Positions 53,937-63,624 of a stretch of DNA of 64,000 nt are shown piece by piece. How positions within the stretch are numbered: the first letter of the stretch is position 1; the number at the start of each line of letters is the position of its first letter. The stretch spans positions 91,286-155,285 of the forward strand of contig CBJLMB010000012.1 in assembly GCA_966424055.1 (NCBI GenBank). Direction: 5' to 3'. The position numbers and the translations under genes were made by a program. Under the pieces are notes generated by a model that ran no database searches, was not told where the DNA came from, and was given only the letters and a program-made list of their open reading frames with translations. Source of the DNA: Deminuibacter sp966424055. GTDB taxonomy: Bacteria; Bacteroidota; Bacteroidia; Chitinophagales; Chitinophagaceae.

Positions 53937-54776
53937 TTATTGAAAAATAGTGTGGAGGAATGCCTGCATTTCATTCCAGGAATTTTTGTCGGCATCAGCA
54001 TTATAAGCAACAGGCAGGTTGAACTTTTTGCCTATTTCAGTAGCCTGCGGGTTGGTGAAGGAATGAATGGCACCGGGATAATCTTTAAAAATATAATGTG
54101 CACCTACTGAATCCATCTGCTTTTTGAAAACAGCCACTTCCTGTTCCGGTACCAGTTTATCGGCCGCGCCATGGCAGATCAGCATGTCAGCTTTGATCGC
54201 TCCTTTTGCGGGCGGGGCACCGGCCAGGTTACCGTGAAAACTTACAATACCTTTCAATGGGGCACCCAGTTTGGCTGCATTCAGTACCATTGCGCCACCA
54301 AAACAGTATCCGATGGCTGCGGCCCGGCTGCTGTCTGCCTGTGCATAGGTCTGTGCTTTTGCCAGTGCTGCATCCATCCTCGATTTTGCCAGTGCGGGGT
54401 TGCTATAAAATGGTTGTGAAAGTTTACCGGCTTCATCAGGTGTTTCACCTGTTCTGCCATTGCCGAACAGGTCTACAGCTACAGCGAAATAACCCAGTTC
54501 TGCCAATTGCCTGGCCCTGCTTCTGGCATAATCATTCAATCCCCACCATTCAGGTACAACCAGTACAATGGGGCTTTTAGCTGCTTTGTAGGCAAAAAAG
54601 CAGTGCAGGGTAGTGGTGTCTGCTTTTATGGCTTCTGTTTCTGTTTTTATACCAGCAGTATCGGTATGTGTAGCACTGCTATCGGCGGCGGCCTGCTGTG
54701 AAGTGTTGCCTCCGCAGGAAACGAAGAGCACTGCGGCGAACAATACGGGGATGCATAACTGACGTGTCATATACAT
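53937..54776 (-). CDS. Dienelactone hydrolase family lipoprotein
   Basis: A 279-residue protein with a lipoprotein signal (LFVSC) and an alpha/beta-hydrolase domain: VLVVPEWWGLNDYARSRARQ, AIGYCFGGAMVL (nucleophile Cys in GYCFGG, as in true dienelactone hydrolases), LICHGAADKLVP and AIHSFTNP with the His. Surface or periplasmic location is predicted by the lipobox. Substrate unknown. ATG at 54776 chosen; another ATG two codons later is also possible. Confidence 0.9.
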   Translation of the reverse strand: MYMTRQLCIPVLFAAVLFVSCGGNTSQQAAADSSATHTDTAGIKTETEAIKADTTTLHCFFAYKAAKSPIVLVVPEWWGLNDYARSRARQLAELGYFAVAVDLFGNGRTGETPDEAGKLSQPFYSNPALAKSRMDAALAKAQTYAQADSSRAAAIGYCFGGAMVLNAAKLGAPLKGIVSFHGNLAGAPPAKGAIKADMLICHGAADKLVPEQEVAVFKKQMDSVGAHYIFKDYPGAIHSFTNPQATEIGKKFNLPVAYNADADKNSWNEMQAFLHTIFQ

Positions 54777-54850
54777 TATTTTGTATGATAGGATAAAAAT
54801 ACGCATTGCCCGCAGTTCGGAAGGTGAACAGCCCTATTGTCTTTTATTTG

Positions 54851-55186
54851 TTATTTTTTTCTTGCAGGCTTCTGTGTTTTAGCCAGGAATGCTTCCAGCG
54901 CATCCAGTTTTTTGTTCCAGAACTGGCGGTATTGCTCTGTCCAGTCGGCTACTTCTTTCAGCTTGTGCAGGTTGGCCTGGCAATACCTTTCACGCCCCGT
55001 TTGCCTGATCACCACCAGCCCGCATTCTGTCAGTATCTTGATATGTTTTGATACAGCTGGTCTGCTGATATTGAAGTTTTCTGCAACAGCATTCAGATTG
55101 AGCGAAGTGTGCGCCAGCAACTGGATAATTTCTCTCCTGGTAGGGTCGGCGATCGCCTGGAATACATCCCTTCTCATTGTAGACAT
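54851..55186 (-). CDS. ArsR family transcriptional regulator
   Basis: A 111-residue winged-helix protein: VFQAIADPTRREIIQLLAHT, AENFNISRPAVSKHIKILTE and ETGRERYCQANL-like residues (QTGRERYCQANL). No metal-binding Cys cluster of ArsR/SmtB is apparent, so it is probably of the AHSA1-linked type that controls SRPBCC genes. AAAGG precedes the ATG at 55186; the longer ORF from 55333 overlaps the promoter of the radical SAM gene. Confidence 0.9.
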   Translation of the reverse strand: MSTMRRDVFQAIADPTRREIIQLLAHTSLNLNAVAENFNISRPAVSKHIKILTECGLVVIRQTGRERYCQANLHKLKEVADWTEQYRQFWNKKLDALEAFLAKTQKPARKK

Positions 55187-55342
55187 ACCGGTAACCTTTT
55201 GGTTACAAAAATAGGTAAAATAAAGCTGTTTTACAGGAATAGCGTTCTCATTCACTGCTGTCTTGCAGGTAAAAACTAATTTCATGTAAAGGATAAAAAG
55301 CGCCGGAGAGATCAATTTCACAGAAATAAACACAACAACAAA

Positions 55343-56239
55343 ATGCCGCAGCAGATACAGGTGACCTCCATGCTGAATAAAACCAGGAGAAGAGATCCCT
55401 GGTTCCTGGATGATTATACGGTGAACCCTTACAGCGGGTGTTCATTTAACTGCCTGTATTGTTATATCAGGGGCAGTAAATACGGCATTCATATGGAGGA
55501 GAAATTAGCTGTTAAACAAAATGCGGTTGTCGTACTGGAAAAGCAATTGTGTAACCGGGCAAAAAAACAACAGTACGGCATAATTGTTTTGTCGTCGGCT
55601 ACAGACCCTTACCTGCAGCTGGAAGAAAAACTACAGCTGACCCGCTCCCTGCTCGAACTTATTTTACAGTACCGCTTTCCTGTACATATAATTACCAAGT
55701 CGAACCTTGTACTGCGCGATATTGACCTGCTCGCCGCAATTGGCAGGGAAGCGATATTGCCGGCAGAACTATCCGGTCAACTACAGCAGGGGGTGCTGGT
55801 CAGTTTTTCTTTTTCTACCACCGATGATGGCATCGCCCGCATTTTTGAGCCAGGTGCCACGCCGCCGTCTGCCAGGCTGAAAGCTTTGTATGCCATCCGG
55901 CAGCAGGGTTTACCAGCGGGGGTGAGCATGATGCCTATGCTGCCTTATATCACTGATAATGCCGCCCAGCTGGAAGATATGTATGCGGCATTTAAAGCCG
56001 CCGGTGCGCAATATGTTCTGCCGGCCACACTGGGGCTCTGGGGTAATGGGAGCGCAGACAGCAGAACGCTGGTGCTGAGAGCGGTAAGCCGGTACTACCC
56101 GCAACTGCTGGACAAATACAACCGTTTTTTTTCAGCAGCTGATGATATGCCCGCATACTATCGCCAGGCATTTGCTGCAAAAACAACAGCATTGTGTAAT
56201 AAATACCAGCTCCCCAACCGCATTGCTGTTATCGGGTAA
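55343..56239 (+). CDS. Radical SAM protein (SPL-like, Rv2578c family)
   Basis: A 298-residue protein with the iron-sulfur cluster motif CSFNCLYC (CxxxCxxC) at residues 33-40, preceded by VNPYSGC. SSATDPYLQLEEKLQLTRSL and VHIITKSNLVLRD are the downstream motifs of the spore photoproduct lyase-like SPL family of radical SAM proteins. The reaction of this subfamily is not known. Divergent from the ArsR gene. Confidence 0.9.
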   Translation: MPQQIQVTSMLNKTRRRDPWFLDDYTVNPYSGCSFNCLYCYIRGSKYGIHMEEKLAVKQNAVVVLEKQLCNRAKKQQYGIIVLSSATDPYLQLEEKLQLTRSLLELILQYRFPVHIITKSNLVLRDIDLLAAIGREAILPAELSGQLQQGVLVSFSFSTTDDGIARIFEPGATPPSARLKALYAIRQQGLPAGVSMMPMLPYITDNAAQLEDMYAAFKAAGAQYVLPATLGLWGNGSADSRTLVLRAVSRYYPQLLDKYNRFFSAADDMPAYYRQAFAAKTTALCNKYQLPNRIAVIG

Positions 56240-56326
56240 TGTAAATTTAACCCTGCCCGCAGAGGAAAAAAACTAAGTTCGCCGTTCTGCAGGGCAAAAA
56301 TTATTCTTTCAAATCAAGTGAACACG

Positions 56327-57595
56327 ATGCGGAAAAACAGACATAGCTTGTTGAACGGCCTGCTGGTATTGCTATTGGTTACCGGCGTTGAGGTTGCTGC
56401 ACAGCAAACCGCTTTCAGTAAACAATATATCCCGCTGAAAAGTGGTTCTGTGATCGCTGATAAAAATTTTTACCTGTTCACACTTTTAAAACAATTGCCT
56501 GGTATAAACGGGCTGCTGCAGGGCAATGCAGTACTGCGGGCAAAGCTGGAGAATGCGAGGGCTGTGTTGTCGGCAGCTAGGCAGGTACCGGCAAAGGAAG
56601 TAGCAGGTGTGGTGCCTTATTTTATTTGGAGTACCGGCAGTATCGATTCAATCGGGAAAGAACTGGTGCAAACCATTGCCGCGAACCACGGAACATGGGC
56701 TTTGCTGATACAGCATATGCGGCAGTCGGGATTTTATATCTTATACGACAGCCTCAGTAATGAAGCCCTGCTGCAGCAGGCATGGCAGGATGCAGCCATG
56801 AATGAGAACAAGCTGATACAACATTATCTTTCCAATAAAGGCTTTCGTTATCCTGCTATCGATTCGGCCAGTTATGCTGCAGGCAGCAATAACTATGCTG
56901 CCATGCTGAAAGAAACCTTTTTATTGTTACAGCACCAGGAACAACAGTGGACTGCTTTTTTTGAACCCTCGCTGCAGCTGGCATTGGATATATTACTGCT
57001 GAATAACCGCGATGAAGCAGCCCGCTTTGAACCGATGGACAGTACCAACCAGGCAGCTTATAAACGGATACCCTCCCTCAACTGGGCTAAATACCCTTAT
57101 TCGGTGATCCTGGTGCCGGGTGAGGGACCTGAGAATCATTATGCCATCAGTCCTATGGGTAAATACCGTTGCCAGCTGGGTGCAGAACAATACCGTAAAG
57201 GAATGGCTCCTTTTATCGTGGTATCCGGTGGTTATGTACATCCCTTTCAAACACCTTATTGCGAGGCGGATGAAATGAAAAAATACCTGGTAACACAGCT
57301 GGGCATACCCGCGAATGCTGTGATCATCGAACCGCATGCGCGGCATACCACTACCAATATCCGGAATGTGAACCGCATCATCCTGCGTAAGGGGATGCCT
57401 GCAGGTAAAAAAGTGCTCTGCACCTCTACTTCTGCGCAAACCGCTTATATTGCCACCACGTTGGGAGAGCGTTGCAGGAAAGAACTGGGATATATACCCT
57501 TCCATGGTATGCAGCAGGTCGATTTGTTCAATGCTGCATACTATCCCGAAACCAATTCCCTTCAGCTGGATGCCAATGACCCCCTTGATCCCTGA
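56327..57595 (+). CDS. YdcF/SanA family (DUF218) secreted protein
   Basis: A 422-residue protein with a signal peptide (VAAQQ). The C-terminal half is a DUF218 domain: YSVILVPGEGPE, AEQYRKGMAPFIVVSGGY, EADEMKKYLVTQLGIP, EPHARHTTTNIRNV. DUF218 proteins act at the cell envelope, and some handle undecaprenyl-linked carriers. The first 200 residues are helical and specific to Bacteroidota homologs. ATG at 56327 chosen over an upstream GTG at 56318. Confidence 0.85.
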   Translation: MRKNRHSLLNGLLVLLLVTGVEVAAQQTAFSKQYIPLKSGSVIADKNFYLFTLLKQLPGINGLLQGNAVLRAKLENARAVLSAARQVPAKEVAGVVPYFIWSTGSIDSIGKELVQTIAANHGTWALLIQHMRQSGFYILYDSLSNEALLQQAWQDAAMNENKLIQHYLSNKGFRYPAIDSASYAAGSNNYAAMLKETFLLLQHQEQQWTAFFEPSLQLALDILLLNNRDEAARFEPMDSTNQAAYKRIPSLNWAKYPYSVILVPGEGPENHYAISPMGKYRCQLGAEQYRKGMAPFIVVSGGYVHPFQTPYCEADEMKKYLVTQLGIPANAVIIEPHARHTTTNIRNVNRIILRKGMPAGKKVLCTSTSAQTAYIATTLGERCRKELGYIPFHGMQQVDLFNAAYYPETNSLQLDANDPLDP

Positions 57596-57724
57596 TCGTG
57601 TACACTAACGGCAGGCAGGTTGGATAAGGTGCTCCCGGCTTTGCCGTTTTTTACAGCTATGCTGTATTAACAGCATTCTTCCCCACCTGGCCATTCTTTC
57701 CTAATTTTGCCCAAAATATTTGCA

Positions 57725-59566
57725 TTGAAGCATCTCGGGGTTATTAATAAATATTTCTGGAAATACAGGTACCGTTTTTTTGCCGGTATCGTTTTTATTG
57801 TATTGTCTAACTATTTTGCAGTGCTTGCTCCTGAAATAACAGGATATGTGGTAGGCAAAGTACAGGAGCATCTGCCCGGCGCCCGGCCCAATGCAGGGCA
57901 GCAGGCAAGGGATGCACTGGTACAGTATTTTGTAGGCAGCCTGGATAAACTTTCCTTTGGCAAGCTGGTGGCTATCTGCAGTATCGCCATCCTGCTGGCA
58001 GCCGTTATCCGCGGCATACTGATGTTCTTCATGCGCCAGACCATCATTGTGATGAGCCGGCATATTGAATACGATCAGAAAAATGAAGTGTACCAGCATT
58101 ACCAGAAATTACATGCTGCTTTTTTCAAAACACACAGCACAGGCGACCTGATGAACCGCATCACGGAAGATGTAAGCCGTGTGCGCATGTACACCGGCCC
58201 GGCAGTGATGTATCTTATTAACCTGGTATCGCTGATCACGCTTTGTGTAGTGAATATGTTCAGGAAAGATGTGCACCTGTCACTCATCGTTCTTGCACCA
58301 TTGCCATTGCTGGCATTGATCATTTATATCGTTAACACGGTGATCCATAAAAAAAGCGAGAAAGTGCAGGCATTGCTGTCTGATCTTACCGCCAATGCAC
58401 AGGAATCTTATTCGGGTATACGGGTGATCAAATCTTTTGTACAGGAAAATTCCATGCTTCATTTTTTCCGGTCGAACAGTGAAGCGTACCGTAAAAATGC
58501 GGTGAGCCTGGCCAAGGTGGAAGCTGTTTATTTTCCCAGCATGACGCTGATGGTAGGCCTCAGTACACTTATTACCGTATTGATCGGTGGAAAGATAGCA
58601 CTGGAAGATCCTTCCCGTGTAAGCCTGATAGTAGAATTTGTTATTTACATCAATATGCTCACTTTCCCGGTGAGCGCTATTGGTACGGTGGCCAGCACTA
58701 TCCAGCGTGCCGCCGCTTCACAGAAAAGGCTGAATGAATTTCTGCAGACAGAACCCGCTATTCATGATGAAAAAGGGGCACAGGTGCTGCCATTGCAGGG
58801 CGATATTGTATTCGATAATATTTCCTTTACCTATCCGCATACGGGTATCAGGGCATTGAAGCATTTTTCACTCACGGTGAAAGAGGGGCAAAAAGTGCTG
58901 ATACTGGGTAAAACCGGCAGTGGTAAATCTACCGTTGCCCAGCTGCTGTTGCGTTTTTACGATCCTGATGAAGGGGCTATCCGTATCGGTGGCCATTCCC
59001 TGCAGCAAATGGAGCTTCGCCACCTGCGTGATCAGATCAGTTATGTACCGCAGGATGTGTTCTTGTTCAGTGATACCATTGCCAGCAATATCAGCTTTGG
59101 TTTACACAAAGCAGCACCGCAGGAAGAAGTGGAACTGGCAGCCCGCTATGCCAGTGTAGACAGAGAGATCAAAAACCTGCCGGGCCAGTATGAAACCATG
59201 GTAGGGGAGCGGGGTGTTACATTGAGCGGCGGACAAAAACAGCGGGTATCCATAGCCAGGGCTTTGATGAAAGATTCTTCTGTTTTGTTGTTCGATGACT
59301 GCCTCAGCGCCGTGGATGCGAAAACAGAAAACGAAATCATCCGCAACCTGTACCAGTACCTGAGCGCCAAAACAGCCATCATCATTACCCACCGCATTTT
59401 TACAGTGCTCAATTTCGACCAGGTGATTATTCTGGACGATGGTGAAATAATAGAACAGGGTACCCATGCCGAACTGCTGGCCCTGAACGGCTACTATGCA
59501 GAATTGTACCGCTTGCAGGTGAGCAATGAACAGGAACAGGCGCAGGGTGCCGCAGGTAATGAATAA
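57725..59566 (+). CDS. ABC transporter, fused permease and ATPase (MsbA/exporter type)
   Basis: A 613-residue half-transporter. The N-terminal 320 residues hold six membrane segments (FFAGIVFIVLSNYFAVLAP, and later IVEFVIYINMLTFPVSAIG). The ATPase has Walker A GKTGSGKST, signature LSGGQKQR, Walker B SSVLLFDD and the H-loop IIITHR. It probably exports lipid or drug-like substrates as a homodimer. No ATG is available; I used the TTG at 57725 (KHLGVINKYFWKYR), which matches usual homolog starts; a TTG at 57707 is in frame too. Confidence 0.9.
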   Translation: MKHLGVINKYFWKYRYRFFAGIVFIVLSNYFAVLAPEITGYVVGKVQEHLPGARPNAGQQARDALVQYFVGSLDKLSFGKLVAICSIAILLAAVIRGILMFFMRQTIIVMSRHIEYDQKNEVYQHYQKLHAAFFKTHSTGDLMNRITEDVSRVRMYTGPAVMYLINLVSLITLCVVNMFRKDVHLSLIVLAPLPLLALIIYIVNTVIHKKSEKVQALLSDLTANAQESYSGIRVIKSFVQENSMLHFFRSNSEAYRKNAVSLAKVEAVYFPSMTLMVGLSTLITVLIGGKIALEDPSRVSLIVEFVIYINMLTFPVSAIGTVASTIQRAAASQKRLNEFLQTEPAIHDEKGAQVLPLQGDIVFDNISFTYPHTGIRALKHFSLTVKEGQKVLILGKTGSGKSTVAQLLLRFYDPDEGAIRIGGHSLQQMELRHLRDQISYVPQDVFLFSDTIASNISFGLHKAAPQEEVELAARYASVDREIKNLPGQYETMVGERGVTLSGGQKQRVSIARALMKDSSVLLFDDCLSAVDAKTENEIIRNLYQYLSAKTAIIITHRIFTVLNFDQVIILDDGEIIEQGTHAELLALNGYYAELYRLQVSNEQEQAQGAAGNE

Positions 59567-59723
59567 AGATACCCGAACAGCCAGATTGCCGGCAAAGCAG
59601 CAACCTGGTACATAATAATTAATCGTAAAGTAGACAGGTTGGCCGTTTTTAGGCCTGTTTGACCCCCTGAAATGCCCTTTCTGCCCGCTTTTCAGAACTT
59701 CTTTTATAGTTTTCGCTACAAAA

Positions 59724-59754
59724 TTTTGGCAATTTGAAAACAATCCTATATTTG
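59724..59754 (+). promoter_or_regulatory. Bacteroidota-type promoter of the DUF3276 gene
   Basis: -33 TTTTGG (59724-59729) and -7 TATATTTG (59747-59754; consensus TAnnTTTG) are 17 bases apart. Transcription would start near 59761, 34 bases before the GTG start. Confidence 0.7.
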
Positions 59755-59794
59755 TGCATCTTTAAAGGAATTGTTAACCAAAACCTATTTCACT

Positions 59795-60193
59795 GTGGCG
59801 TACGAAAACAATGACAAGAAAATGGAAAGCGTTTATAGTAAACGCATCAGGGCTGGGAAAAGAAGAACCTATTTTTTCGATGTACGTGCCACCCGTGGCA
59901 ACGATTACTACCTGACCATTACGGAAAGCAGAAAACGTTTTAACGATGATGGTTATGACAGACACAAAATTTTCCTGTACAAGGAAGACTTCAACAAATT
60001 CATCAAAGCGCTGAACGAAGCGGTGGATTATGTGAAAACAGAATTGATGCCCGATTTCGATTTCGACGCTTACAATCATGAATATGTAGAATCAGAAACT
60101 GCAGAAGACGGCGTTGCCGTTGCGCAGGAAGATGCAGAACCCAGTTCTTCTGCAGGTCATATCGCAACAACAGATGAAGTAGATAAATGGTAA
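59795..60193 (+). CDS. DUF3276 family (PurA-like) protein
   Basis: A 132-residue protein: SVYSKRIRAGKRRTYFFDVR, then NDYYLTITESRKRF and HKIFLYKEDFNKFIKALNEA. DUF3276 has a PUR-alpha-like fold that binds single-stranded nucleic acid and is conserved in Bacteroidota. The acidic C-terminal tail (residues 95-132) is typical. Start GTG at 59795 chosen because homologs begin AYENN; the TTG at 59771 is upstream. Own promoter and terminator. Confidence 0.9.
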   Translation: MAYENNDKKMESVYSKRIRAGKRRTYFFDVRATRGNDYYLTITESRKRFNDDGYDRHKIFLYKEDFNKFIKALNEAVDYVKTELMPDFDFDAYNHEYVESETAEDGVAVAQEDAEPSSSAGHIATTDEVDKW

Positions 60194-60246
60194 TGGTTGG
60201 CAAACGCCAGAAATGAACGATCAGTAAAAGAAGTTCTATAAAAATA

Positions 60247-60274
60247 AACGCCGGGTAAAACCCGGCGTTCTTTA
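60247..60274. terminator. Terminator between DUF3276 gene and pgi
   Basis: AACGCCGGGT (60247-60256), loop AAA, ACCCGGCGTT (60260-60269), then CTTT. Serves both convergent genes. Confidence 0.85.
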
Positions 60275-60296
60275 TTTGTACTGGTATAAGATGCGG

Positions 60297-61952
60297 TTAT
60301 TTACGCATTTGCTTGTACTCATTGATCAGGCCATTGGTAGAAGAATCGTGTGAAGTGATCACTTCATCATTCTCCAGCTCAGGCAAAATTTTATTGGCCA
60401 GCTGTTTACCCAGCTCTACACCCCATTGATCAAAGGTGAAAATATTCCAGATAACACCCTGCACAAAGATCTTGTGTTCATACAACGCGATCAAATTGCC
60501 CAGTGTATAAGGGGTGATCTCTTTTACAAGGATAGAATTGGTGGGCTTATTACCGGCAAAGGTTTTAAACGGCACCAGCTTTTTGATCTCTTCTTCTTTT
60601 TTGCCGGCTTTTACCAGCTCTTCCCTGGCTTCCTGCTCGGTTTTGCCATTCATCAGTGCTTCGGTTTGTGCAAAGAAATTGCTCAGCAATTTATCGTGGT
60701 GATCGCCAATAGGGTTATGGCTGATGGCCGGCGCAATAAAATCGCAGGGTATCAGCACGGTGCCCTGGTGTATTAGCTGGTAAAAAGCGTGCTGCCCATT
60801 GGTGCCGGGCTCGCCCCATATAACCGGTCCGGTGCTGTACCGCACTTCATTCCCGTTCCTGTCTACGCTTTTGCCATTACTCTCCATATTCCCTTGCTGA
60901 AAATAAGCCGGGAAACGGTGCATGTACTGGTCGTAGGGCAGTATGGCTTCTGTTTGCGAACCATAAAAATTGGTATACCACAAACCTACCAGAGCCATGA
61001 TCACGGGAATATTTTTGTCGAAAGCGGTGGTACGGAAATGCTGGTCTATGGCATAACCACCTTTCAGCAGGTTTTCAAAATTATCATAACCAATGGTGAG
61101 GGCGATAGATAAACCGATCGCGCTCCACAGCGAATAACGGCCGCCTACCCAATCCCAGAACCCGAACATATTGGCCGTGTCGATGCCGAATTTTTTCACC
61201 TCTTTTTCATTGGTGCTGAGCGCCGCGAAATGTTTGGCAACATGTGCCTCCTCTTTCGCAGTTTGCAAAAACCAGTCCCTGGCTGTATGGGCATTGGTCA
61301 TGGTTTCCTGCGTGGTGAATGTTTTGGAAGCGATCAGGAACAGGGTTTCTTCCGGTGTTACTTTTTTCAGTGTTTCGGCAATATGTGTACCGTCTATATT
61401 GCTTACAAAATAGGTTTGAATACCTTCAACCCAGTAAGGTTTCAGCGCTTCGGTTACCATTACGGGTCCCAGGTCGCTGCCGCCGATACCGATGTTGACA
61501 ATGTATTTTATTTTTTTGCCGCTATAACCTTTCCACTGGCCGCTGTGCACTGCTTCGCAGAATGCTTTCATCTGTGCCTGTACTTTGTGCACGGCAGGCA
61601 TTACATCCTGGCCTTCACTGATTACCGGCTTCCCGGAAAAATTACGGAGTGCTGTATGCAATACTGATCTGCCTTCTGTTTCATTGATAAGATCACCACT
61701 GAACATGTGTTCAATTGCTTCTTTCAGCTTGCATTCTTCGGCCAGCTGCAATAGAAGATGCAATGTTTTACCGGTGATGATGTTTTTGGAATAATCGAAC
61801 AACAGTTGCTCAAAGGATAAAGAGAATTTTTTGAAACGGTCGGCGTCCTGTGCAAACAGCTCTTTCATTTTTACGCGCTGCATCTCATCTTCATGATGCC
61901 TTCTTAACAACAACCAGGCTTGTGTATTGGTTGGATTCACTTTAGGAAGCAT
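60297..61952 (-). CDS. pgi: Glucose-6-phosphate isomerase
   Basis: A 551-residue protein that interconverts glucose 6-phosphate and fructose 6-phosphate in glycolysis. Length and motifs fit the family throughout: VNIGIGGSDLGPVMVTEAL, TFTTQETMTNA, the PROSITE-type FGFWDWVGGRYSLWSAIGL (with a conserved Gly-Arg-Tyr-Ser), VWGEPGTNGQHAFYQLIHQG-type active site (catalytic Glu and His) and the C-terminal FDQWGVELGKQLA. Start ATG at 61952; standard housekeeping gene with no oddities. Confidence 0.98.
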   Translation of the reverse strand: MLPKVNPTNTQAWLLLRRHHEDEMQRVKMKELFAQDADRFKKFSLSFEQLLFDYSKNIITGKTLHLLLQLAEECKLKEAIEHMFSGDLINETEGRSVLHTALRNFSGKPVISEGQDVMPAVHKVQAQMKAFCEAVHSGQWKGYSGKKIKYIVNIGIGGSDLGPVMVTEALKPYWVEGIQTYFVSNIDGTHIAETLKKVTPEETLFLIASKTFTTQETMTNAHTARDWFLQTAKEEAHVAKHFAALSTNEKEVKKFGIDTANMFGFWDWVGGRYSLWSAIGLSIALTIGYDNFENLLKGGYAIDQHFRTTAFDKNIPVIMALVGLWYTNFYGSQTEAILPYDQYMHRFPAYFQQGNMESNGKSVDRNGNEVRYSTGPVIWGEPGTNGQHAFYQLIHQGTVLIPCDFIAPAISHNPIGDHHDKLLSNFFAQTEALMNGKTEQEAREELVKAGKKEEEIKKLVPFKTFAGNKPTNSILVKEITPYTLGNLIALYEHKIFVQGVIWNIFTFDQWGVELGKQLANKILPELENDEVITSHDSSTNGLINEYKQMRK

Positions 61953-62097
61953 AAGAGAATTTTTATTTTATATTTTTTGTATACTATGCATATCATCGCT
62001 TTGCCTCAGGAGGTAGGGTTGCCTGTTATGCAAGACCGGTAAACAAAGAATGAAAGGTTGGTTACCGGTTATGGAAACAATGGGTTCCTTTCTCCAA

Positions 62098-62121
62098 ACA
62101 CCCGGGAGCGGAACCGGGTGT
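62098..62121. terminator. Possible terminator after threonine aldolase
   Basis: ACACCCGG (62098-62105) pairs with CCGGGTGT (62114-62121). The T run on the minus side is short (TTT), so it may be a weak terminator. Confidence 0.4.
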
Positions 62122-62163
62122 CAATGCTAGTGCTTTTTTTTCAACTATCCTATTTTCTGTTAG

Positions 62164-63180
62164 CTATAATGCATGGATGGCTTCAATGGTTCGCTCAACC
62201 ATATCCGGCTGAATATCCAGGTGTACCACCATGCGCACCTGTGCCGGTGAAATGGCTATGACCAATATACCTTTTTCTTTTAGTGCGGCGGCCAGTTGTG
62301 GTGCGGTATAACGGCCTTTTACTTCAAAAATGAGGATATTGGTTTCTACCGGTAACAGTTCGCCGGTAAAATCTTTTGCCTGCAGTGCTTCTGCGATCAG
62401 CCGGGCATGACGGTGGTCTTCGGCCAGGCGCTGTACATGATTGTCCAGTGCATAGATACCCGCGGCGGCCAGCATACCGGCCTGGCGTGTACCGCCACCC
62501 AGTATTTTGCGTATCCGGCGGCCTTTTTGAATAAAATCTTTTTTACCGATCAGCAGGCTGCCTACCGGTGCACCCAACCCTTTGCTGAGGCATATAGAAA
62601 TACTGTCGAATACTTCGCCATACTGTTGTGGTGTTTCGTTTTTGGCAACCAGTGCATTGAACAGCCGGGCGCCATCCAGGTGAAAATGCAGGCCATGTTC
62701 GCGGCATACCTGCTGGATGCGTATTATTTCTGCAAAATCATAACAGCTGCCACCACCCCTGTTGGCTGTGTTTTCGAGCGATACCAGCGCCGTGGGGGCT
62801 TTATGTATATCCATGGGATTATTGATGCCTTCCAGCACCTGCTGTGCGGTGATGCGGCCGCGGTTGCCCTGAACCAGTTTTACCGAGCAGCCCGCATTAA
62901 AAGCGATGCCACCGCCTTCGTACTGGTAAATATGTGACAGCTGGTCGCAGATCACCTCATTGCCGGGCTGTGTATGGCATTTGATGCCGATCTGGTTGGT
63001 CATGGTACCGCTTACACAGAACAGGGCTGCTTCCATACCAAACAGCGCCGCTGTTTTGGCTTCCAGGGCATTCACACTGGGGTCTTCTCCAAAAACATCA
63101 TCACCCAGCGGGGCCTGGTACATGGCATCCCGCATGGCAGGCGTGGGACGGGTTACCGTGTCTGAACGAAAATCAATCAT
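62164..63180 (-). CDS. ltaE: Low-specificity L-threonine aldolase
   Basis: A 338-residue PLP enzyme that splits L-threonine into glycine and acetaldehyde. DFRSDTVTRPTPAMRDAM is the family N-terminus, followed by GDDVFGEDPSV, HLDGARLFNA and SICLSKGLGAPVGSLL with the PLP-binding Lys. Start ATG at 63180 (the ORF begins at a TTG one codon earlier). Divergent from rpoD. Confidence 0.93.
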   Translation of the reverse strand: MIDFRSDTVTRPTPAMRDAMYQAPLGDDVFGEDPSVNALEAKTAALFGMEAALFCVSGTMTNQIGIKCHTQPGNEVICDQLSHIYQYEGGGIAFNAGCSVKLVQGNRGRITAQQVLEGINNPMDIHKAPTALVSLENTANRGGGSCYDFAEIIRIQQVCREHGLHFHLDGARLFNALVAKNETPQQYGEVFDSISICLSKGLGAPVGSLLIGKKDFIQKGRRIRKILGGGTRQAGMLAAAGIYALDNHVQRLAEDHRHARLIAEALQAKDFTGELLPVETNILIFEVKGRYTAPQLAAALKEKGILVIAISPAQVRMVVHLDIQPDMVERTIEAIHAL

Positions 63181-63512
63181 CAATGAAGTGCAAATTTGTT
63201 TTGCGGTGCATCCGGCTTATCTGTAGAGGTGATTGTCCGCCGCGGCGGATGGAATGCCTGTTTTACGTACTGCCTGGCTGTTTTTTTTTACTGAAATTTT
63301 AACAGCTGTTTATAGTACAAAAATGCTTCTGTGTACGTCTTACTATATGGGCCGAATAGGCACCGGCAAATTAGCAAGCGAAGATAGCCCGGAATTGATG
63401 TGAAATTGCAAATCAGCAAGTTGTGAACATTAAATTTTCCGTGGCGGGAGATAAAATATCTCCAAAAATGCAGTTTTTTTCACAAAAAATAGTATTATCG
63501 GCGTCAGATGCG

Positions 63513-63520
63513 TAACTTTG
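63513..63520 (+). promoter_or_regulatory. -7 promoter element upstream of rpoD
   Basis: TAACTTTG matches TAnnTTTG, 105 bases before the ATG of the sigma factor gene; no clear -33 TTTG is seen. Confidence 0.45.
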
Positions 63521-63624
63521 CAGGCATTTTAGTTATTTCAGGATATTTTAACCCATATTCTGCCCCTCCGTGGAAACATTTAAAGTCCAACAAACGTTTA
63601 TATATAAACCAGTAATAATCCATT